A program made the position numbers and the translations under genes. From Candidatus Chloroploca asiatica (GTDB lineage: Bacteria > Chloroflexota > Chloroflexia > Chloroflexales > Chloroflexaceae), in the NCBI RefSeq assembly GCF_002532075.1, contig NZ_LYXE01000036.1, forward strand, positions 1-64,000: a stretch of 64,000 nt of DNA. The letters are read 5' to 3'. Positions within the stretch are counted from its first letter, which is position 1; each line of letters begins with the position of its first letter. The notes under the pieces are model-generated. The model did no database searches. It was not told where the DNA came from and saw nothing but the letters and a program-made list of their open reading frames with translations. Of the stretch, positions 49,602 to 59,718 are shown in pieces.

Positions 49602-52600
49602 CTATAAACCTCGCTCGCCGATCAAGTCGCGTAAGCGCCGTCGAAATGCGCCTGATGGCGGCAAGGCAAGGGCAACATCGCTGAGGAAGACCCGCCCAAG
49701 CTGCGCAGCGCTCAGCAGAGTCTCTTCGCGTACGGCAAGGTCGCTCGTGCCGTGGATGGCCGTGTCACGCTCACGCAATGCGTACAGGTAGCCAGCACGT
49801 CGCCCGGGTGGTAACTCGCGCACAATCGCTTGCACTGCCGCCGCAAACTCTCCTGGCTGACCGGCGTGCTCAAGGAGGGCGTCGAGCGTGCGCTGCTCGT
49901 CGCGGCTGAGCACCTGCAACTGGTCAGCCAGGCCGTCGGCTAAGGCCGTATCCAGCGCTTCGTCCCAAGGCATGCCTACCCGCACCCCGGTCAACACATT
50001 CAGATAGACGGCAACCACCTGGGCTGTGCCGAGTTGGCGGAAGACCCGGATAGCGCTAAAGATGCGCCAGAACGACTCCAGGACAGTCGCGACCTCGGGT
50101 GTTTCAGCCTGCCATTGGTAACGCCGTGGTTTGTGCGCGTCGGTGATTGGCTCGACGCGAAGCACCCCCGGCCAGCGAAAGCCCCCCGCCGCATCGTGCT
50201 GTTCAATCGCGGCGAAGCCATCGTCCCGCATCCGGCGGAGCGCCTCCTTTAGCGCGATACCCTGTTCGAAGATCGTATCGGCCGGCGATGGTGGCAGCAC
50301 GTCGATGAAATCGAAGCGGCGCTTCATTGCCTCTGAGATCTGGTTGAGGAAGTGGCGGTCGAAGCTGTTGAGGGTGCCGATGATGCGAAAGTCACGTGGG
50401 AGCGGAACCTCGCGCAACTCACCCTCACGCGTCGGCACCGCCAGTGTCGCCTGTTGTCCCCCGCTCAAGGTCGTGAGCAGGCTGCCGAAGGCGGCGTCAA
50501 TCGGGGCACGGGTAAACTCATCGATCACGAGCCAGATCCCTCGGTAGCGTCGGCCTTCGTGATGACGATCACGGCGGAGAAAGCCACTTGCCGGTGGAGG
50601 CAGGCGTCGTCCACGCTCGGTGTCCTGATAGTGCTGGAGGAGCACCCGCGTCAGAACCCCATGTTCAATGGTATAGCTCAGGGCACCGCTCGTGCTGTCG
50701 AGACGGGGGCCAATGCCGCCAACGACATCACGTACGCCCCAGTCTTCGGTCGCAGTAACGACGAGGGCTGCATAGCCATGTCGCTGCTCGGTGACCTGTT
50801 CGAGCGGCGGTAGATCTGGGCTAAAGGTGAGTCGCTGGAAGGTGATGGGGGCTTCGCGCCAGAGCAAGCTAGGGAGCCGCCGGGCTAGTTCCGTCTTGCC
50901 TGTGCCTGGCGGCCCGCTCAATACCACGTGGCGTCCTGCCAGCAGTGAGCGGTATATGCGACGGATTACGGCATGATCAAAGAGGAGTTCCTGCCCCAGT
51001 TCGTCCATACGCTCTTCAAAGGCTTCGACTGGCGGTAAGGCTGCGTCGGTAGCCAGGTGAGCGAGGTCGCTGCTGAACGTACCGCTACGCTCGTCTTGCA
51101 GGGTCGTGAATAAGTGTGCGTAGGCCAGACTCGCTGGATCAGTCGCTTCCGCGAGAGTCAGGTCAGGGAGACTCGGCAACCAGGCGTCACCGTCGACGGT
51201 GACCAGGCCTGCCTCGGCGTACCAGCCGACGAGTCTGATTGCATCAGCCTCACCGAGTTCGGGGGCGAAGTGCTCGACTGGTTGGGGGGCCTCTGTTGCC
51301 GCCAGGCGTGGCAAGATCGCCTGCGCTGGAAGGAGATACTGCTCTACTGCACCCTCCACCGGGGCGAGCAATGCCAGCGCACAGAGCCGCAGCAGAGCCG
51401 TTTCGTCGCCGCTCACATAGGGGCGGCTCCGGTAGTTCTTTGGTCCGGCACTCATGATCAGTCGCAACTGGAGCAACTCAGCCACCAGATCGTCGGCATC
51501 GAGTGCCGCGCTCAGCGGCGGATCACTCGCCTGCGCCCGTGCCAACAGTTGCTCGGCGGTCAACTCTGTGTCGCCCATCCCGCGGGCCAGGCTGAGATAC
51601 GGAGCCAATTGCTCCCATCCGGTCGGCAGTCGACTGGCGCTGCGCGGTTCACCCGCGTCATCCACCTGGAGCAAGCTGAGCAGTGTGTGGTAGTCGTCGC
51701 GGCTCAGCGGCATAACCGTATGCGGGTTCTTGATCCGGTTATAGAGATGAGTATAGTTGGCGTGGCGCAAAGCTTCGAGCAGATTCTGCGGCTCGGCAGG
51801 GGCATCGGCCCAGGCTACGCGCAGGTATTGGGTAAACTCATCGCCGAGCGTCGTCGCCGCACAATCTGCCCGTGGCCGTTCGGGATCAAAGGGACTGGTG
51901 ACCACCCCGATCCCACCGATCACCCCACCCTGGACGTAGGCGACCACGCGGTCGCCTGCACGAATCTGGTGAAAGCGCTTGACACTCTGATTCTGTGCAT
52001 CGAGCGGCCACCCAATCGCGATCACCCCATGACGTCGGGCGTTCTCCCAGAGCTCGCGCGGAAAATGGATCCGCCAGCAGCGTGCCGTCTCCTCGGCATA
52101 GATCTTTGGCGAACGCGTCGGTGGCTCAGACAGCACGGCGGGAAGTTCCAGGTCATCCGCCGCGTCGGCTGCGGTGGCTACTGCTGCGAGCACCCAGCTA
52201 TTCCGCCCCCGGTTGTGGAAGCGCTCATCGCGCAGCAAAATGCTGGCAAGCGAGAGCTGCGGTGTCTGACCGCGCAACTCGGCCAGTCCCTCCATCTGAA
52301 TGCGCGCAAGAAGGTCACTGAGGTGGAGGGGGCCGCCACCAGCGCGTGACAGGATCGTGAACGCAGCATCAGCAATTGTCATGTGAGTTCCCCTCGGCGC
52401 ACCGGCAACAGTGGTGGGTCGGTCGTGTGGATGCATTGCTGGCGCAACGATCACCTTCATGGCCTCCTGAAAGGCCGCATAGTCGGTGCTGCTGGCCAGG
52501 ATACAGATGATGCCATAGCGATCGCGCTCAAACGTGAGCGGCGGGCTGAAGCCCCGGAGTTGTTCTAAGCGCTGACCATCAGGCTGATCAGCAATCCTGA

Positions 52601-53732
52601 GCAGGATCCCACCGCGCTTGTTGACACGCCCCCAGACGCTGCGGCTTCCATCGAGATGAACGCTGAACCGTTGGTTGGTCGACGGCGCAAAGGTGACCCG
52701 TGCGCCGAAGGTCGTCACCAGCCAGGCCGGGAAGTCCTGCACGAACGCACGATTGAACGGGTCGAGCGTCTCAATCCTGGCCTGCCAGGTATCGATCGGC
52801 TCAACCCGCTCGTCGTCGAGGGAGAGCGCGAGGTCAGCGGGCTGGTCATCATCAATGGCGGCGGCAATCAGGCTAGCGAGAGCCACCGCTTCGTCAGGCG
52901 TAAGCCGGAAATTGGTGCCCTGAGCGTTCCGTAAGATCGCCATATTGGCGAGCCTGGGGATCTGATGAAGTTCCCGTCGAGAGAGGCGATTACGCAAGAC
53001 CTGCTCGATCTGTAGGCGTACACGTCGCTCGGTGGGGTTGAAGCGCGTCGCATCGCGGTAGAAGCGCAGGTCGTCTTTCGCTTCCGGCATCACGGCGGGC
53101 GCACCCAGCACGCGAGCAACGCCGAGCACCCCTGCGTGAGGGCCGGACTCCCACAGGTAAACCGTGTCACCAACACTGATCTCATTGGCATGCTGGCGGA
53201 TATTCCAGGTGAGCGTATCCAACGCTGCCAGGGCACCAGGCAAATCGTAGGTCTCATGGTTCGCCTGAAAGATCCAGTCTCGTCTCTCCCGCGAAGGAGG
53301 TGGCGATGCGATGGTTAGCCCTTCATCCGTTCCATCAACAAGCCGCATAGAGCGCTCCGAGCGCTCGACCAACGACGAGGTTGCTTCATCCGTTGAAGGG
53401 GTAGGCGCGCCCGGCTGATCCCAGGAAGGCGTATACGCGACATCGGCTAGGCGCGCCCGAGCCGCCAGAAGCTCCTCTTCGGTAAAGAGTTCCATAAACT
53501 CGGGTTTGAGCATCTGGGCCTCGACGCTCAAATCGAGCCGACCCTTTTCCCAGAGGGTACTGAAACCCTCGGTGGTCTTCTGCTGGTTCAGGATCAGCCG
53601 CGCCGTCTCGACCCCACCACGTTCATTGAGCAATTGCAAGAAGCGCGTCGGACGGTAGCCGATCTTGAGCGCTTCCTGATAGGTCGCAAGCAAAGCCTGA
53701 TGGAACTGGGCGGCGCGATTCGGGTCGTTCAT
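49602..53732 (-). CDS. McrB-type AAA+ restriction ATPase with EVE, HARE-HTH and second EVE domain
   Basis: A 1376-aa protein. Domains in order: a helical N-terminus; EVE domain 1 (152-290, DWIFQANHETYDLPGALAAL and VGDTVYLWESGPHAGVLGVA); an unassigned segment; HARE-HTH (449-518, MTIADAAFTILSRAGGGPLH); EVE-like domain 2 (550-690, CWRIHFPRELWENARRHGVI and VVAYVQGGVIGGIGVV); and the McrB AAA+ module (920-1200). The AAA+ part has Walker A VLSGPPGTGKTE (940-947), Walker B IWLVIDEFTRAP and RIIGTLNSFDRHFLNQISEA. EVE and HARE domains recognise modified bases in other systems, so this is probably a modified-DNA restriction sensor and motor. Start ATG 53732 has only a weak ribosome-binding site. Confidence 0.82.
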   Translation of the reverse strand: MNDPNRAAQFHQALLATYQEALKIGYRPTRFLQLLNERGGVETARLILNQQKTTEGFSTLWEKGRLDLSVEAQMLKPEFMELFTEEELLAARARLADVAYTPSWDQPGAPTPSTDEATSSLVERSERSMRLVDGTDEGLTIASPPPSRERRDWIFQANHETYDLPGALAALDTLTWNIRQHANEISVGDTVYLWESGPHAGVLGVARVLGAPAVMPEAKDDLRFYRDATRFNPTERRVRLQIEQVLRNRLSRRELHQIPRLANMAILRNAQGTNFRLTPDEAVALASLIAAAIDDDQPADLALSLDDERVEPIDTWQARIETLDPFNRAFVQDFPAWLVTTFGARVTFAPSTNQRFSVHLDGSRSVWGRVNKRGGILLRIADQPDGQRLEQLRGFSPPLTFERDRYGIICILASSTDYAAFQEAMKVIVAPAMHPHDRPTTVAGAPRGTHMTIADAAFTILSRAGGGPLHLSDLLARIQMEGLAELRGQTPQLSLASILLRDERFHNRGRNSWVLAAVATAADAADDLELPAVLSEPPTRSPKIYAEETARCWRIHFPRELWENARRHGVIAIGWPLDAQNQSVKRFHQIRAGDRVVAYVQGGVIGGIGVVTSPFDPERPRADCAATTLGDEFTQYLRVAWADAPAEPQNLLEALRHANYTHLYNRIKNPHTVMPLSRDDYHTLLSLLQVDDAGEPRSASRLPTGWEQLAPYLSLARGMGDTELTAEQLLARAQASDPPLSAALDADDLVAELLQLRLIMSAGPKNYRSRPYVSGDETALLRLCALALLAPVEGAVEQYLLPAQAILPRLAATEAPQPVEHFAPELGEADAIRLVGWYAEAGLVTVDGDAWLPSLPDLTLAEATDPASLAYAHLFTTLQDERSGTFSSDLAHLATDAALPPVEAFEERMDELGQELLFDHAVIRRIYRSLLAGRHVVLSGPPGTGKTELARRLPSLLWREAPITFQRLTFSPDLPPLEQVTEQRHGYAALVVTATEDWGVRDVVGGIGPRLDSTSGALSYTIEHGVLTRVLLQHYQDTERGRRLPPPASGFLRRDRHHEGRRYRGIWLVIDEFTRAPIDAAFGSLLTTLSGGQQATLAVPTREGELREVPLPRDFRIIGTLNSFDRHFLNQISEAMKRRFDFIDVLPPSPADTIFEQGIALKEALRRMRDDGFAAIEQHDAAGGFRWPGVLRVEPITDAHKPRRYQWQAETPEVATVLESFWRIFSAIRVFRQLGTAQVVAVYLNVLTGVRVGMPWDEALDTALADGLADQLQVLSRDEQRTLDALLEHAGQPGEFAAAVQAIVRELPPGRRAGYLYALRERDTAIHGTSDLAVREETLLSAAQLGRVFLSDVALALPPSGAFRRRLRDLIGERGL

Positions 53733-53881
53733 TGAAGAAGCTTTCACAAGAAATACATGCGAAAGCACAGATGTTTTCACTCTCCTATTATGCGTCACGT
53801 GGAGCGCTCTTTCAAGATGAACGCCCTCGTCATCCAGGGCGATTGCATCTTCTCTTCACACGCCCCACCATGCCTGACGGA

Positions 53882-54958
53882 TTAGCCCCATCCGCCCATA
53901 CCGTTGGCGTCAACGCCTCGGCTCTCGCGTACGAAGCCGGCCTTCGCCGGCTGAGTCAGGCCACGTAGGTGGCCGTCTCCTTGTTGGCGCACTGGTTGCT
54001 CGGCAGTGTGCCGACTCGCCGAGAGAAGATAAGCCTGCGTTAAGCGTGCCGCCACACCACGTTGAAGCGTTCCATCTTCAAGGTAGCGGTAGAGGTTATC
54101 GCCGGGACAGGTGATGAGCGATCCTGTGCGCGGGTCAATGTGTTCGCCACGTGCGTTCAGCGGGATGAAGTCGCGGTGGCCGTGGATCGTGTCGGGTGCG
54201 AGGTGGTAGGTAGCGGCGATCCAAGCCATCAGTTCGATAATGGCCGTGATCTGGGCCGAATTGGGTTCTTGTTCCCCAGCGTCATATTTACCCAAGAGTG
54301 CGATATGGATGTGGCCCCGGAGATCGTAGTCGGTATTTGAGCTACCCTGTGCGGCCAGCATGCGCCCCTCGTAGATTGTTCCCTCAAGGTCAATGATGAA
54401 GTGGTAGGGGATATCGGGCCAGCCGCGGTTGTCCAGGCTCCAGCGCTGCACCCTGCGCAGGTACTCGGGTGCCGGCACGCTTCCGTCAAAGAGGACTCCT
54501 TCGTGGTGCAGGGTGATCTGTTGAGGCTGGTGGGAGGTCAGATCCGCCATCGGGTCTACCGCACCCCAGGATGCCCGGCTCACGATCGCAGGCTTCGGCA
54601 CAGACACATGGGCCTGCACCACAGGCTCGTGCGGTACGCCTTGATCGGGCTGTTGCACCGCCGGTGGGGTGCGTCGAGCTGTCGGGGTTCGCACAAGCGC
54701 GATGAACGACGTAGGTGATGGTTGCACCTCTACAGCTGACATCTGATCGGGCTCGCGTGGAGCAGTAGTTCCTGTCGTGGAAGGAATTGCGGGAAGCACC
54801 CTATCACGCGAATTCGTCATCCCGACCAATCCGCTCACGAAGCCGACGGTGACAACGGTGCCGAGTAGCCAGATGAGAAGCATGCGGTGCCTTTTGAGGC
54901 TATGTGGCGATCTATTTGGTTGGGGATCGGCGTCGTGGCCCTGATGATCCTGTGTCAT
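53882..54958 (-). CDS. membrane-anchored PGRP-type amidase (Amidase_2)
   Basis: A 358-aa protein. The N-terminal transmembrane helix (MLLIWLLGTVVTVGFVSGLV) is followed by a 70-residue low-complexity stalk and a peptidoglycan-recognition domain from residue 123. Zinc ligands of N-acetylmuramoyl-L-alanine amidases are present: His151 or 152 in TLHHEG, His in IHGHRDF (259-261) and Cys284 in ITCPGDN. The RASWGA opening and WPDIPYHFIIDLEGTIYEGR core are typical. It should cleave the peptide side chain from muramic acid outside the membrane. The start overlaps the stop of the upstream giant gene by ATGA, so the two are translated together. Confidence 0.85.
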   Translation of the reverse strand: MTQDHQGHDADPQPNRSPHSLKRHRMLLIWLLGTVVTVGFVSGLVGMTNSRDRVLPAIPSTTGTTAPREPDQMSAVEVQPSPTSFIALVRTPTARRTPPAVQQPDQGVPHEPVVQAHVSVPKPAIVSRASWGAVDPMADLTSHQPQQITLHHEGVLFDGSVPAPEYLRRVQRWSLDNRGWPDIPYHFIIDLEGTIYEGRMLAAQGSSNTDYDLRGHIHIALLGKYDAGEQEPNSAQITAIIELMAWIAATYHLAPDTIHGHRDFIPLNARGEHIDPRTGSLITCPGDNLYRYLEDGTLQRGVAARLTQAYLLSASRHTAEQPVRQQGDGHLRGLTQPAKAGFVRESRGVDANGMGGWG

Positions 54959-57900
54959 GGCTCACGCTCCCCAGCAAGAATCGCTTTCACGTCAGTACGA
55001 AAGGCTAAGATTGATGGCATATTAGCACCCGGACTCGTAGTTGTCCCCTTTGTGAAGGGGTCGAGCGGCGCGACCTGCGCTAATGTGTAGATTGCATCAG
55101 GGGCGATAGTGTGGTGTTGGCAGAGCCAGGCCATCAGCCAGGTGATCGAGCGTACGCTGGCCGCAGTTGGCTCCTGGAGGTCATAGTTGCCCAGCACTCC
55201 AATCACGATAGAGCCATCGAGTTGGTAGCTTGGGTTAGCCGCTGCATAGGAGGAGTTGCTTTGCATCATGACGTCGCGGCCAGCAAAGATCGTCCCGTCT
55301 GGCGCAATGATGTAGTGGTAGGCGATGTCGGGCCAGCCGTTATTCAGGTGGACGATCTGGTTGGAACGGACACGAGCGGCTAGCGCGTCGCCAGCGCAGC
55401 AGTTCCTGGCCTCGTGGGAGAGAACAATGCGCACCGGTGTATGCGGGATCAGCCCGCTACCCGGGGCATCCGCATTCCAGGCCTCCCGTGGCACCAGGGG
55501 CGGATCGGCGAACACTTGGGGGCGTGGTAATGTTGTTAGATCAGTATTCGAGGATGGTTGCGTGATTACCCCGCTTACCATCGTTGAGATAGGGGCCACT
55601 GTGACCGTGGGTGCAAGTATGCTCGTTGAGGTGGGCTGTCTGGACGATATGGTGGGTTCTGCTGTAGTTGAGGCCACGGTCTTGACCAGTGAGGGCACGT
55701 CCGAGGGAAGCGTGACCAGCGTATTATCCAATCGCCCAACAAAGGCAAATATGAACAACAGCGCGAACTGAACGAGCAGCAAGGCCCCGCCCGCGAGTGC
55801 CACAAGCTGCGCCCAGAGACGTTGGGTGGGGCTGATGCGGGGGTACACGGCGACAAATGCCCCTCCGAGAAGGATCACCAGGGACAGGGTGATGCCGACG
55901 ACGTAGCCTGCGAGGCTCTGGGGATTGCTGCGCGTCACGGTGTAGGTCACCACGCTCGAGCGGTTCGCCACATCGTCCTCGGCAAAGGCGTAGAGCATCG
56001 TCACCTCGTCTGCGTTGACCGCAAACGGCCCCTGGTAGAACTGGTAGCGCTGCCCATCGGTCGAGTAGAGCACCTGCTTCACACCGGAGCCACGGTCTTC
56101 GGCGGTGATCGTTACCAGCCAGCGATCGCCTTGCGGGACGACGAAGATCTTCACCGTCGGCGGCTCGCTATCACTCGCCACCGCGCTGCCGGCTACCATC
56201 GTTGGTGCTACACCGAGATCAATGCTCCCACTGTTCTTCGCTTCGGCAGACGGAACCATCGTTGCTGCGACGGTCGCTTGCGCCTGATCGGCACTCACGT
56301 CAGGTCGCCACGCCGGGTCATCGCCCAATTCGGAGATGCGCTGCGGCACGCCGCCCGCAGCGCTGATCAGCCAGAGTCCACCCGTCCCACCGCTGATGCC
56401 CCCGGCATAGACCAACCAGGCGTTGTCTGGTGCCCAGTCAATCGCTGAACCCCAATACTCATTGCCCAAAATCCGCCGGGGTTCTGCATTGGGCTTCCCC
56501 GCATCTATGAGTAACAGCGCATTACGCCAGTTGCCTGACGAATCTCCTTGAGGGCAGTCAGCCGCGATGACGGCCAGCGTTGTGCCATCAGGTGACCATG
56601 AGGCATCAAACGTACTCTGGCCTCCTGCCGGCCACGCACAATTATAGTTGCCGTTATTCCAGACAACCTCGGCCTTCCCCGTTGCTAACTGACCCCAGCC
56701 CATATCACTGCTTAGCATCATCATCACATGATCGTCAGCCAGCACTTCGATCTTATCGACCACATGGTAATCAGTGGCTACGACAGTCTCTTGACCGGGC
56801 TTTATGGCACGAATCACGTCCCATTCACCCACGATCTGATTGTGTTCATGTGCTTTTGTAATCCGCACAAAGAAGAGCGCCCCGTCGGGCGCAAACGATG
56901 GCAGGTACTCGTCCTGCCGATTCGAGGAGAACTGCTCTGTGCTGCCGCTCGCCACATCCAGGACGTAGATGTCGTAGTTCCCGGCGCGGTTTGAGGCATA
57001 GGCCAGTCGCTGTCCATCGGGCGACCATGTCAGTTGAATGCCACCACGCCACTCGCCTGGCAAGCCAACTGTCCCATCGGTCACAAGCGGCGTGGTCTTG
57101 CGGCTGGCAAGATTGAGCAAGTAGATGTTGCCGTCCTGCACGTAGGCAATCTCGCCGGTGGTGGGCACGGTGGGGAGAGTGGAGACGGGTGATGGGCGTG
57201 GGGATGTTTGCGCGGTGCTTTCTGTTGCCGACCTTGTCCAGCGCAGGTCGGTCGCATGCTTTGGCAGGTCGATCACCTTTCGTAGCCCGCTGCCGTCTAG
57301 ATTGACGACCCAGAGCGCTACCTCACCAGACTGGAGTTGGCCTGGGTCGCTGGTGATGAAGGCCAGGGTCTGCTGGTCAGGCGCGAGCACCATTGCGCTC
57401 GCGACTTTGCCTGCCACGAGCACCCGGTTGTCGCTGCCGTCTGCGTTGGCGAGGACAATATCATACTGCGGTGACACCGGTTCCGAGCCCCAGACACCCT
57501 TACAGATATAGCGGCTGTAGATAAAGCTCAGATCGGCTAACCAGACAACGCTGATCGGGGTGCCGGAGAGCCACGTTGACTCGCTGTTGGTACGCTCCAA
57601 TGATCCGCTGCAAGCTAAATCCCACGTATAGATAGCGCGCTGACCATCAGGGTGGACCCAGCCTGGATATACACCAAAGCTCTGGCCCTGCATCAGGCTG
57701 ACGGTACGCGAAGCCAGATCAAGCTGGTAAAAGGCGCATACGGCAGCCTCACCCATCAACGGATTACAAGCGACAAAGAAGACTTGTGTGGCATCGGCGC
57801 TCAAAACGAGTTTTGGGAGGAAACTGCTACCGAAATGAGAGAAGGTTAGCGAAATTGTTGTAGGAAATTGCTGATAAAAAGCACTGCTTTCTAGGATCAC

Positions 57901-59181
57901 CTGACGATCACTGCCGTCTCGGTTTGCTCGAAGAATCTGAAAGGGTTGGCGATCATTGAAATCAACTGGCCTCCATGAGTCAGACACTTCGATCCAAAGG
58001 AGCGTGTTGTCTGGCCCAATGATGCTGCCAACTGGCGGTGCTGTCCCCATCGTCGCACTGCTCGTGTTGTTCAGGTCAACCAGGTACTGTTGCCCACCCG
58101 CGCTGTAGACCAGGCCGGCAACTTGTCCAATTGACGGAATGGGCATGGGCGTGGTATTGCCTGTGCCATCGCCTGTGCCATCGCCCGTGGTCACGCCATT
58201 GCCCGTCATATCTTCGGGCTGGCCTTCTAGAGGGTCGCCCCAGCAGCGCAGGCCGCCAGCTGTTGTCACGGCACAGGTATAGTTATTCCCAGCGCTGACC
58301 TGGCTGACTGGGCCGAGGTCGGCGGGTACACGGATCGCATCGCTCGCGTCGCCCCCCCAGCAGCGCACTGTCCCCGCCGTTGTCACTGCACAGGTATGGT
58401 TGAACCCGGCGCTGACCTGGCTGACGGGGCCGAGGTCGGCGGGTGTCGTTCCGTCGCCCCCCCAGCAGCGCAGCGATCCCTGCGCGTCCAGCCCACACGC
58501 ATGCTGCCCTCCAACACTCACCTGCTTGCGTGGGCCAAGATCACGAGGCATGCCCCCTTGCTCATCAAGCCCCGGCATGTTGCCCCAGCAGCGGACGGTG
58601 CCAGCCGATGTGAGCGCACACGTGGTACCAGTCCCAGGAATGCCGATGCTCGAACTGATCTGGTTGACCGAACCGAGATCGGTGGGAACCTTGATCTGAC
58701 CGCTCAACGGCATGCCCCAGCACCGCATCGTACCAGCGTTATTCACCGTGCAGGTGATCTTCGCACCTGCACTGACGTGATTGATGGGGCCGAGGTCGGC
58801 GGGCACATTGGTCTCGCCATAGTCGTTGCTGCCCCAGCATTGCACCGCACCGGCAGTGGTTACCGCGCAGGTATGGCTGAACCCCGCGCTGATCTGGCTG
58901 ACGGGGCCGAGGTCGGCGGGCACATTAATCTGACCGTTCTCATTGCGGCCCCAGCAGCGCACCTCACCGGTACTCAACAGCACGCACGCATGGCTCCACC
59001 CGAGACTCACCGCCTGCACACTCACGTTGGACTGCGTGGCTGGGGCGGCAATCAGGGTGCCACTGACCATCGACAGCGGCGCGCCGAGGATGCCAAGCAG
59101 CACAGCAACAATGAGGGCGAACCGGAGTATGCCAGGCGTCAGGCGCGCCGAGGACGGATGGACAGTTGTGAGGGAAGACAT
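54955..59181 (-). CDS. giant surface protein: RCC1 repeats, TolB propeller, TM helix and degenerate PGRP domain
   Basis: A 1408-aa protein with a signal-anchor helix (FALIVAVLLGILGAPLSMVS). Residues 50-335 hold eight RCC1 blades with HTCAVxxAGxVRCWG pairs, closely related to those of the RCC1 protein at 30298. Residues 345-1040 are PD40/TolB blades (TWSPDGQRLAYASNRAGNYD). An Ig-like segment and transmembrane helices follow (VVGITLSLVILLGGAFVAVY and LVALAGGALLLVQFALLFIF). Residues 1240-1400 are a PGRP domain (VPREAWNADAPG, WPDIAYHYIIAPDGTIFAGR). Two of three zinc ligands are lost: HGHRD is YTLAQVAP, and TCPG is TSPG. It probably binds peptidoglycan without cutting it. AGGAG lies 9 nt before the ATG. 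Confidence 0.82.
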   Translation of the reverse strand: MSSLTTVHPSSARLTPGILRFALIVAVLLGILGAPLSMVSGTLIAAPATQSNVSVQAVSLGWSHACVLLSTGEVRCWGRNENGQINVPADLGPVSQISAGFSHTCAVTTAGAVQCWGSNDYGETNVPADLGPINHVSAGAKITCTVNNAGTMRCWGMPLSGQIKVPTDLGSVNQISSSIGIPGTGTTCALTSAGTVRCWGNMPGLDEQGGMPRDLGPRKQVSVGGQHACGLDAQGSLRCWGGDGTTPADLGPVSQVSAGFNHTCAVTTAGTVRCWGGDASDAIRVPADLGPVSQVSAGNNYTCAVTTAGGLRCWGDPLEGQPEDMTGNGVTTGDGTGDGTGNTTPMPIPSIGQVAGLVYSAGGQQYLVDLNNTSSATMGTAPPVGSIIGPDNTLLWIEVSDSWRPVDFNDRQPFQILRANRDGSDRQVILESSAFYQQFPTTISLTFSHFGSSFLPKLVLSADATQVFFVACNPLMGEAAVCAFYQLDLASRTVSLMQGQSFGVYPGWVHPDGQRAIYTWDLACSGSLERTNSESTWLSGTPISVVWLADLSFIYSRYICKGVWGSEPVSPQYDIVLANADGSDNRVLVAGKVASAMVLAPDQQTLAFITSDPGQLQSGEVALWVVNLDGSGLRKVIDLPKHATDLRWTRSATESTAQTSPRPSPVSTLPTVPTTGEIAYVQDGNIYLLNLASRKTTPLVTDGTVGLPGEWRGGIQLTWSPDGQRLAYASNRAGNYDIYVLDVASGSTEQFSSNRQDEYLPSFAPDGALFFVRITKAHEHNQIVGEWDVIRAIKPGQETVVATDYHVVDKIEVLADDHVMMMLSSDMGWGQLATGKAEVVWNNGNYNCAWPAGGQSTFDASWSPDGTTLAVIAADCPQGDSSGNWRNALLLIDAGKPNAEPRRILGNEYWGSAIDWAPDNAWLVYAGGISGGTGGLWLISAAGGVPQRISELGDDPAWRPDVSADQAQATVAATMVPSAEAKNSGSIDLGVAPTMVAGSAVASDSEPPTVKIFVVPQGDRWLVTITAEDRGSGVKQVLYSTDGQRYQFYQGPFAVNADEVTMLYAFAEDDVANRSSVVTYTVTRSNPQSLAGYVVGITLSLVILLGGAFVAVYPRISPTQRLWAQLVALAGGALLLVQFALLFIFAFVGRLDNTLVTLPSDVPSLVKTVASTTAEPTISSRQPTSTSILAPTVTVAPISTMVSGVITQPSSNTDLTTLPRPQVFADPPLVPREAWNADAPGSGLIPHTPVRIVLSHEARNCCAGDALAARVRSNQIVHLNNGWPDIAYHYIIAPDGTIFAGRDVMMQSNSSYAAANPSYQLDGSIVIGVLGNYDLQEPTAASVRSITWLMAWLCQHHTIAPDAIYTLAQVAPLDPFTKGTTTSPGANMPSILAFRTDVKAILAGEREP

Positions 59182-59521
59182 GGTGCAAGCTCCTGTTCAG
59201 ACGTAAGCGTGACGCTATGCTGCCGGGCGGGCTGGACGTGGCCGTGCGCACCACCGAATCAGGCCCTTGCTGGTGCGCTGGATGGTCATACTCATATAAA
59301 GCTCTGTGCCCATCAAATTCCTGCGAAGGCAAGATCTCCGTCGTGGCGACCGTCCCATCGGGAAACCCGAGGCGCTCGATCCGTGAGGGAGCGGTAACGC
59401 CTCGCGTGATCCTTTGTCTTCATCAGTACCAGATCATGCCCAACAACTCTTGCCTTTCTGTGAAGAGTTGCGAAAGCTTCACGATGAGGCCTCGTCGCAG
59501 AGTTCACCCCGAGAAGCAGGC

Positions 59522-59640
59522 TGCAAAAAAGGCCGGTTGTTTGACGCAAAGGCGCAAAGATATGTAATACCTCTGCGCCTTTGCGCCTTTGCGTCAACAC
59601 GGATCTGGATGCGCAGCGTTGCGCCTTTGCGTCAATATGG
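59522..59640. repeat. GACGCAAAG palindromic repeat, copy 5
   Basis: TGCAAAAAAGGCCGGTTGTT, then TTGACGCAAAGGCGCAAAGA, the loop TATGTAATACCTC, TGCGCCTTTGCGCCTTTGCG and TCAACACGGATCT. A second smaller arm (GCGCAGCGTTGCGCCTTTGC) follows. Flanks match copy 4, but the loop is in the opposite orientation. Confidence 0.85.
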
Positions 59641-59718
59641 GTCAACCTTCGTTGCAAGGTAGGGGGCGTATCACCTGGCCAAGGGTCTGTGGTTCGACTT
59701 GCGAAGATGCATGCGTTT

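Noticed and set aside
51114-52349. 411-codon plus-strand open frame inside the McrB-type gene
   Set aside because: Antisense to the EVE/HARE/McrB protein whose motifs are continuous.
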